Shown here: piece after piece, positions 1-4,122 of the stretch
Position numbering within the stretch: the first letter of the stretch is position 1
Layout of the letters: the number at the start of each line of letters is the position of its first letter
Source of the DNA: an uncultured Lachnospiraceae bacterium
Lineage (GTDB): Bacteria; Bacillota_A; Clostridia; Lachnospirales; Lachnospiraceae
Length of the DNA: 6,637 bases
Direction: 5' to 3'
NCBI GenBank assembly: GCA_947178085.1
Contig: CAMWWS010000148.1
Span: 1 to 6,637 of the forward strand
Notes under the pieces: generated by a model
Told to the model about the DNA's origin: nothing
Seen by the model: only the letters and a program-made list of their open reading frames with translations
The model's database searches: none
Position numbers and translations under genes: made by a program

Positions 1-201
1 TACAGGGGACCATATCGGATTGCCTTATTGAAAAAGGGAAGCAGAGTGCATTTTTTTATTAATGATTTGGAAATTTTTCGTTTTGATGATGACGGGGAGC
101 AGTATGGGGCGCTGCTCGACGGCGGGAAAATAGGTTTCAGACAGCTTGCACCGCTCATTGGCGAGTATGCGAACCTGAAAGTTTACGCTGCCGGAGAATA
201 A
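1..201 (+). CDS. DUF1961 (YesU-like) family protein, C-terminal part
   Basis: The first reading frame is open from the window edge to a TAA at 199-201, giving the last 66 residues of a protein whose start lies upstream. The visible part contains GPYRI (residues 3-7 of the fragment), HFFINDLEIFRFDDDG (17-32), GGKIGFRQLAP (41-51) and EYANLKVY (55-62). I recognise this as the C-terminal signature of the DUF1961 family, which includes Bacillus subtilis YesU and has a concanavalin-like beta-sandwich fold. The biochemical role of the family is not settled. YesU sits in the B. subtilis rhamnogalacturonan-utilisation locus, so the neighbouring sugar transporter and GH2 gene fit a plant-polysaccharide context. 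A strong terminator follows 27 nt after the stop, so this gene ends one transcription unit and the transporter genes start another. Family assignment rests on motif recognition from memory. Confidence 0.85.
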   Translation, partial: YRGPYRIALLKKGSRVHFFINDLEIFRFDDDGEQYGALLDGGKIGFRQLAPLIGEYANLKVYAAGE

Positions 202-228
202 TATAATTTTATAAGAATAAAGTATAGG

Positions 229-273
229 AAAACTGTTGTTTTATGGCTTGTATCATAAAACGACAGTTTTTTT
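229..273 (+). terminator. Rho-independent terminator after the DUF1961 gene
   Basis: Two 17-nt arms (229-245 and 254-270) pair with a single G-T wobble around the 8-nt loop GCTTGTAT. The descending arm ends in a T-run covering 267-273. It lies 27 nt downstream of the DUF1961 stop codon and upstream of the next promoter, so it separates two transcription units. The stem is AT-rich but unusually long. Confidence 0.88.
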
Positions 274-293
274 ATATTATATTCGAGATTTAC

Positions 294-322
294 TTGACAT
301 GGGGGGGCAAAAACGGTAAAAT
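294..322 (+). promoter_or_regulatory. Sigma-A (housekeeping) promoter of the transporter operon
   Basis: A perfect -35 box TTGACA (294-299) is followed after exactly 17 bp by TAAAAT (317-322), one base from the TATAAT consensus. Transcription would begin near 329-330. The promoter lies just after the upstream terminator and 86 bp before the first permease start, which is where an operon promoter is expected. The spacer is odd because it contains seven consecutive G residues (301-307) in otherwise AT-rich DNA. Confidence 0.85.
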
Positions 323-328
323 AGTAAT

Positions 329-350
329 AATTTATAATTATTTATAAATT
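329..350. repeat. AT-only inverted repeat at the predicted transcription start; candidate operator
   Basis: The arms AATTTATAA (329-337) and TTATAAATT (342-350) are perfect reverse complements separated by TTAT. The repeat begins at the predicted +1, so a bound repressor could block initiation or early elongation, which would suit a substrate-induced sugar operon. The composition is entirely A and T, so chance palindromy in AT-rich intergenic DNA is a real alternative, and no known regulator motif is recognised. Confidence 0.35.
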
Positions 351-407
351 GAATGAGAAGGTTAAAATTACGGATGATTTCCGTGAGATGGAGGGTGGTT
401 TATTTTT
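351..407 (+). promoter_or_regulatory. Rest of the 5' leader with a small hairpin and the ribosome binding site of the first permease
   Basis: After the inverted repeat, the leader carries a short hairpin, ACGGA (370-374) pairing with TCCGT (380-384) around a 5-nt loop. A purine-rich stretch GGAGGGTGG (390-398) follows. The GGAGG core is 13 nt from the ATG at 408 and the GGTGG end is 9 nt away, so the ribosome binding site is usable but a little distant. No riboswitch class is recognised in this short leader. Confidence 0.6.
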
Positions 408-1379
408 ATGGCGGGTAAGAGCAAAAAAAATGTAGTTACGTTATCGAACGGCAAAACAATAACGGTCAACAGGATGAGTACGGGGCGGTATATGTTACAG
501 CATAGATGGTTATATTTTATGCTGATTCCGGGCGCTCTTTATTTTATTCTCTTCCGTTACATACCAATGGGCGGTCTTATTATTGCTTTTAAAGAGTACA
601 GTCCTTTTAAGGGAATGTGGGGTAGTCCGTGGGTAGGGTTCGGTCAGTTTGTGAAATTTTTTTCGGCAAATGACTTTTCAAAACTTTTAACGAATACACT
701 CGGCATCAGTCTTTTACAGTTAGTGCTGTATTTTCCGGCGCCGATTATTCTGTCGCTGTTCCTAAATGAAGTCCGGCACAGCGGTTATAAACGTGTCGTA
801 CAGACGCTTGTATATATCCCCCACTTTGTTTCGTGGGTTATCGTAGCCAGTCTTACCTATCAGTTGTTTAATGTTTCGGACGGTGTGTTCAATGTAATTT
901 ACAAGGCAATATCGGGCGGTCAGACATTTGATATTCTTTCCAAACCGTCTGCATTCTGGGGTTTGATTGTCGGTCAGGATATCTGGCGTGAGACAGGTTA
1001 CGGAACCATTGTATTTTTAGCGGCCCTTGCCGGTGTGGATCAGGAACTTTATGAAGCGGCGCGCGTAGACGGTGCGGGAAGGTGGCGTCTCATGTGGCAT
1101 ATTACGCTTCCGGCAATCCGCGGTACGATTATTATGATGCTGATTCTGCGTGTGGGCGGCATCATGAATACAGGATATGAGCAGATTTTCCTTATGAGGA
1201 ACGATTTGAACCTTGCTAAAGCGGAAGTATTTGATACTTACATTTTTACGAAAGGTATCAAGAGCGGGCAGTATTCGTTTACGGCAGCGGCGGGTATGTT
1301 TAAGTCCGTGGTGGGAATGGTTCTGGTATTGCTTTCTGACCGGATAGCGAAACTGTTCGGTGAGAGCGGATTGTATTAG
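408..1379 (+). CDS. Sugar ABC transporter permease, LplB type (COG4209)
   Basis: This 323-residue inner-membrane protein is one half of the transmembrane channel of a carbohydrate importer (CUT1 type). After a basic N-terminal tail (residues 1-33) there are about six hydrophobic segments, near 34-60, 95-118, 131-152, 183-210, 237-257 and 291-312. The cytoplasmic EAA loop that contacts the ATPase is clear at about 213-235, with core YEAARVDGAGRWRLMWHITLP. The N-terminal phrase FRYIPMGGLIIAFKEYSPFKG (about 49-69) and the length are typical of LplB/YteP permeases. Start 408 is chosen for the upstream GGAGGGTGG and the fit to family length. The stop lies 13 nt before the next gene's start. The partners are the second permease and the lipoprotein that follow. 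The transported sugar cannot be read from the sequence. Confidence 0.96.
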   Translation: MAGKSKKNVVTLSNGKTITVNRMSTGRYMLQHRWLYFMLIPGALYFILFRYIPMGGLIIAFKEYSPFKGMWGSPWVGFGQFVKFFSANDFSKLLTNTLGISLLQLVLYFPAPIILSLFLNEVRHSGYKRVVQTLVYIPHFVSWVIVASLTYQLFNVSDGVFNVIYKAISGGQTFDILSKPSAFWGLIVGQDIWRETGYGTIVFLAALAGVDQELYEAARVDGAGRWRLMWHITLPAIRGTIIMMLILRVGGIMNTGYEQIFLMRNDLNLAKAEVFDTYIFTKGIKSGQYSFTAAAGMFKSVVGMVLVLLSDRIAKLFGESGLY

Positions 1380-1388
1380 GGGGGTGTG
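1378..1388 (+). promoter_or_regulatory. Ribosome binding site overlapping the stop of the first permease gene
   Basis: AGGGGGTG (1378-1385 plus the following G) begins inside the TAG stop codon of the first permease gene (1377-1379) and is about 6 nt from the ATG at 1393. This decides the start of the second permease: an in-frame ATG at 1360 lies inside the upstream gene and lacks comparable spacing. The overlap suggests translational coupling, giving similar amounts of both permease halves. Confidence 0.75.
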
Positions 1389-1392
1389 TAAA

Positions 1393-2301
1393 ATGGCGAA
1401 AGAGCATAAAGTGAAAGAGGGCGCCAAAGTTAAAAAAAGTTTGGGCGACCGTATCGTGGATGTCATTATATATGTTGTGCTTGGATTGATTGCACTTAGC
1501 ACAGTGCTTCCCTTTTTGTATGTGCTTGCAGGTTCCTTTGCAACAGAGAAAGAATTGACGGAAAAAGCATTTTTCATTATTCCCAGCGTGTGGTCTATTA
1601 ACGCATATAAGTATGCAATTCAGACTGCCAATATTTTACGCGGACTGCGGAATTCCATTCTGATAACAATACTCGGAACGGTAATGTGTATGCTGTTTTC
1701 CCTGACCTTTGCGTATCCGTTGTCAAAATCCCATTTCAGGGGACGCAACTGGATCATGAACCTTGTGATTGTAACAATGCTTTTCAGCGGCGGTATGATT
1801 CCTACATATATCGTAGTTCAGTCATATAAATTGTTGGATTCATGGTGGGCATTGGTTCTGCCGGCATTGATCAATCCTTTTAATATGATCATTATTAAGA
1901 AATTCTTTTCGGGACTTCCGGTGGAACTGGATGAAGCTTCTTATATGGACGGGGCGAACGATTTGCAGATTTTCGTTAAGGTGGCTCTGCCGTTGTCAAA
2001 ACCCGTAATAGCATCCATATCCCTGTTTTACGGGGTAGGTTTTTGGAACGACTATTTCAATGCCATGATTTATTTGCAGGATGCGAAGAAGTTCCCGATT
2101 CAGATTCAGTTGAGGTCTATTATTTTACAGACGGCAAAGATTGCGGATACGCTGATAGATTATGATATGAATGGTACGCCTCCGGATAAGGCGGTAAAGA
2201 TGGCCTGTACGGTTATCGCTACGGTTCCGATTTTGATTGTCTATCCGTTTGTACAGAAATATTTCACCAAGGGCGTTATGGTAGGCGCGGTGAAAGGATA
2301 A
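1393..2301 (+). CDS. Sugar ABC transporter permease, YtcP/LplC type (COG0395)
   Basis: This 302-residue protein is the second channel half of the importer. A lysine-rich cytoplasmic tail (MAKEHKVKEGAKVKKSLGDR, 1-20) precedes about six membrane segments, near 22-48, 85-110, 118-145, 150-166, 200-222 and 268-288. The EAA loop is at about 178-200, with core ELDEASYMDGANDLQIF, in the usual place for this family. The segment TMLFSGGMIPTYIVV (128-142) and the C-terminal KYFTKGVMVGAVKG (289-302) are typical of YtcP/LplC permeases. The frame also permits an ATG at 1360, adding 11 residues and overlapping the previous gene. I prefer 1393 because of the ribosome binding site just upstream and the family-like N-terminus. 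The gene forms a pair with the preceding permease and is followed after 74 nt by the binding protein. Confidence 0.96.
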   Translation: MAKEHKVKEGAKVKKSLGDRIVDVIIYVVLGLIALSTVLPFLYVLAGSFATEKELTEKAFFIIPSVWSINAYKYAIQTANILRGLRNSILITILGTVMCMLFSLTFAYPLSKSHFRGRNWIMNLVIVTMLFSGGMIPTYIVVQSYKLLDSWWALVLPALINPFNMIIIKKFFSGLPVELDEASYMDGANDLQIFVKVALPLSKPVIASISLFYGVGFWNDYFNAMIYLQDAKKFPIQIQLRSIILQTAKIADTLIDYDMNGTPPDKAVKMACTVIATVPILIVYPFVQKYFTKGVMVGAVKG

Positions 2302-2305
2302 CAAG

Positions 2306-2336
2306 GTGATTTCGGCGTGGTACACGTCTTGATCAT
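2306..2336 (+). other. Imperfect intergenic stem-loop between permease and binding-protein genes
   Basis: GGCGTG (2314-2319) pairs with CACGTC (2323-2328) around the loop GTA. After a 3x3 internal loop, GTGAT (2306-2310) pairs with ATCAT (2332-2336), with wobble pairs in each helix. No T-run follows, so it is not a terminator. Stem-loops at this place in transporter operons can stabilise the mRNA of the abundant binding protein, but this one is modest and its function is an inference. The rest of the 74-nt gap is AT-rich and leads to the AGGAG ribosome binding site at 2360-2364. Confidence 0.35.
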
Positions 2337-2375
2337 AAAATATTTAAAATAAATCAACGAGGAGAGTGAAAAGAA

Positions 2376-4037
2376 ATGAGAAAGAAAAACCTAAAGAAAG
2401 TAAGTGCGGTTGTATTGGCGCTTACGATGGCTTGCAGTCTTGCAGCGTGCGGCAACAGTGGCAGCGGAAATGCTCCCGCAGACAACGCGGCAAATAATGC
2501 AGCCGACAACAGTGCGGCAAACAGCACGGCAACAGATAACAACACGGCAGCAGCCGACAACAGCGCTGCTGAAACTGCACCTGCAGAACGGCAGACAATC
2601 AGCTTCAGCGTTATCGATGTAAATGCCGGCATGAACAATGTAGGTGATGATGCAGAAAGTATTTTGCAGCAGGTAGAAGATTACACAGGTGTGGATGTAG
2701 AACTGCAGTGGGTGGCAAACGATGCACTGGCAGAGAAGAACGCTCTGTATCTGACAAGTCCTTCCACGATGCCTCAGATTATCTCATGGGGCGGCACGGT
2801 TACAGGTGATGTGGTATCTGCGGCAAAGAACGGCGCGTTCGTAGATTTGAACGACTATATCTGGGATTCTGCGAAGTACCCGAATCTTTCCGGTATGTCA
2901 AAGGACGTTGCAGCGAACCTGACTGTAGACGGCAAATTGATTGCCATTCCCCGTACGCGTGTAGTTGGCCGTTACGGTTTATGCTACCGTCAGGACTGGG
3001 CGGAGAAGCTGGGCGTTGAACTTGGTCCCAATGCAACACCGGATGATGTATATGATATGCTTTACGCATTTACATATAACGATCCGGACGGCAATGGCGT
3101 AGACGATACGATTGGTATGGAAATGACACTGTATACAGGTCCTTTCGATATTATCCAGACATGGTTTGGCTGCGGTAACGGATGGGCAGAGGTAAACGGA
3201 CAGCTTGTTCCCGTGTGGATGCAGGATGAATATTTTGAGGCAGCCGACTATATCAAAAAAATATATGATAACGGTTTGATGCCAAAAGACTGGGTAACAA
3301 TACCTACCGATTCATGGTCTGAAGGTTGTAAAAAAGGTGAGAACGGCGTTTATATCGACGTTATGGACAGCGGTAAGAGAATCTGGAATTATTTTGTGGC
3401 AGAAGAAACTTACACACCTTCCGTAGTAAATCCGGACGAATCCGCAAAGATGATTTTGTACGGAGCAGTAAACGGTCATACTATGGCAACAGCAGGATAT
3501 AATGGTTTCTTTACCTTATCTGCAACAACACTTGATACGCCGGAAAAGATTGAAGCAGCATTGACTCTGTTAGATAAACTGAGTGATACGGAGATGTTGA
3601 TTCTTACCCAGTATGGTCTGGAAGGTAAGAACTATGAGATGAAAGACGGCTTCTTAGTAGATTTGGATTTGGAAGATGAGAAACTGGCAAATAACTACAA
3701 AGGTCTGAATCAGCTTCTGACATTCCTGCCTTCTACAGAAGAGGCAGATGCAAGGGTTCCGCTTGACAGAAATGAGCGTGATCAGGCACAGAATGCAGCA
3801 TATGCGGCAGCTCTTCCTTATGCGGAAATTAATCCGGCTTTATCTTACCTTGTAAACTCTGAAACTTATGCTGTTGACGGTAAAGCGCTTGATGAAGAGG
3901 CAACAGCTTTAAGGTCACAGTATATTTGCGGAACTATCAGCAAAGAAGAATTTACATCAGGTCTTGATGCTATCAGGGCAAAAGGATACGACCAGATAAT
4001 CGCAGAGGTTAATGAGCAGTATCAGGCAAATAAATAA
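2376..4037 (+). CDS. Extracellular sugar-binding lipoprotein of the ABC importer (LipO/LplA-like, COG1653)
   Basis: This 553-residue protein captures the sugar outside the cell and hands it to the two permeases. A lysine-rich start and hydrophobic stretch (1-21) lead to the lipobox LAAC at 22-25, so Cys25 is the expected lipid anchor. Residues 26-70 form a low-complexity Asn/Ala/Asp/Thr linker that probably spans the wall. The folded domain starts near 73 (TISFSVIDVNAG). Family features include IPRTRVVGRYGLCYRQDW (191-208), the acidic loop DPDGNGVDDTIG (236-247), which resembles the EF-hand-like calcium site of AlgQ-type binding proteins, and YGLEGKNYEMKDG (413-425). AGGAG (2360-2364) lies 11 nt before the ATG. 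A terminator-like hairpin follows, which may favour its synthesis over the downstream enzyme. The ligand is unknown; an oligosaccharide is likely from the family and the neighbouring hydrolase. Confidence 0.95.
   Translation: MRKKNLKKVSAVVLALTMACSLAACGNSGSGNAPADNAANNAADNSAANSTATDNNTAAADNSAAETAPAERQTISFSVIDVNAGMNNVGDDAESILQQVEDYTGVDVELQWVANDALAEKNALYLTSPSTMPQIISWGGTVTGDVVSAAKNGAFVDLNDYIWDSAKYPNLSGMSKDVAANLTVDGKLIAIPRTRVVGRYGLCYRQDWAEKLGVELGPNATPDDVYDMLYAFTYNDPDGNGVDDTIGMEMTLYTGPFDIIQTWFGCGNGWAEVNGQLVPVWMQDEYFEAADYIKKIYDNGLMPKDWVTIPTDSWSEGCKKGENGVYIDVMDSGKRIWNYFVAEETYTPSVVNPDESAKMILYGAVNGHTMATAGYNGFFTLSATTLDTPEKIEAALTLLDKLSDTEMLILTQYGLEGKNYEMKDGFLVDLDLEDEKLANNYKGLNQLLTFLPSTEEADARVPLDRNERDQAQNAAYAAALPYAEINPALSYLVNSETYAVDGKALDEEATALRSQYICGTISKEEFTSGLDAIRAKGYDQIIAEVNEQYQANK
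2499..2569 (+). repeat. In-frame imperfect direct repeat in the lipoprotein linker
   Basis: A 20-nt unit at 2499-2518 recurs at 2550-2569 with 18 of 20 bases identical. Both copies encode AADNSAA, at residues 42-48 and 59-65 of the binding protein, offset by 17 codons. They lie in the Asn/Ala-rich spacer behind the lipidated cysteine. Such linkers vary in length between strains by slippage or recombination, and the repeat needs no function beyond that. Confidence 0.6.
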
Positions 4038-4060
4038 TGGATTTATAGTATATTGATGAT

Positions 4061-4096
4061 CGGGCAGGGTACGATTTAGTTTCCTGCCCGTTTTTT
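4061..4096 (+). terminator. Terminator-like hairpin between the binding-protein gene and the GH2 gene
   Basis: A perfect 8-bp GC-rich stem, CGGGCAGG (4061-4068) with CCTGCCCG (4083-4090), encloses a 14-nt loop and is followed directly by six T (4091-4096). It begins 23 nt after the binding-protein stop. It has the full form of a Rho-independent terminator, yet the GH2 start codon is only 26 nt past the T-run and no convincing promoter fits between them. It therefore probably works as a partial terminator inside the operon. Confidence 0.88.
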
Positions 4097-4122
4097 CGGA
4101 TTTATGAATTTTGGAGAAGGCT

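Noticed and set aside
307..321. Possible catabolite-repression (cre) site over the promoter spacer and -10 box
   Set aside because: The central AACG and some flanking A/T match the consensus, but the conserved TG on the left arm and the C on the right arm are missing, so the match is too weak to claim.
202..407. A small gene or riboswitch in the 206-nt gap before the first permease
   Set aside because: The gap is explained by a terminator, a promoter and a leader of about 79 nt. No open frame with a ribosome binding site and no known riboswitch fold was seen.
1360..1392. Earlier start for the second permease at the ATG at 1360
   Set aside because: It would add 11 residues (MRADCIRGVCK) encoded within the end of the first permease gene. 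The ATG at 1393 has a well-placed AGGGGGTG, and the N-terminus MAKEHK fits the family.
1017..1577. Minus-strand open frame of 186 codons opposite the two permease genes
   Set aside because: It lies opposite two well-recognised permease genes, spans their junction, has a composition without recognisable motifs, and has no credible promoter or ribosome binding site. It is a reading-frame shadow.
2404..2622. Plus-strand frame of 72 codons inside the 5' end of the binding-protein gene
   Set aside because: It is a +1-type shadow of the low-complexity linker region, rich in Gln, Thr and Arg because the repetitive codons are read out of frame. It has no ribosome binding site.
4053..4108. Possible promoter for the GH2 gene (TTGATG at 4053-4058 or TATGAA at 4103-4108)
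   Set aside because: The first has only TTAGTT at the right distance and lies within the terminator stem-loop. The second has no -35 partner and would start transcription at or past the ribosome binding site.
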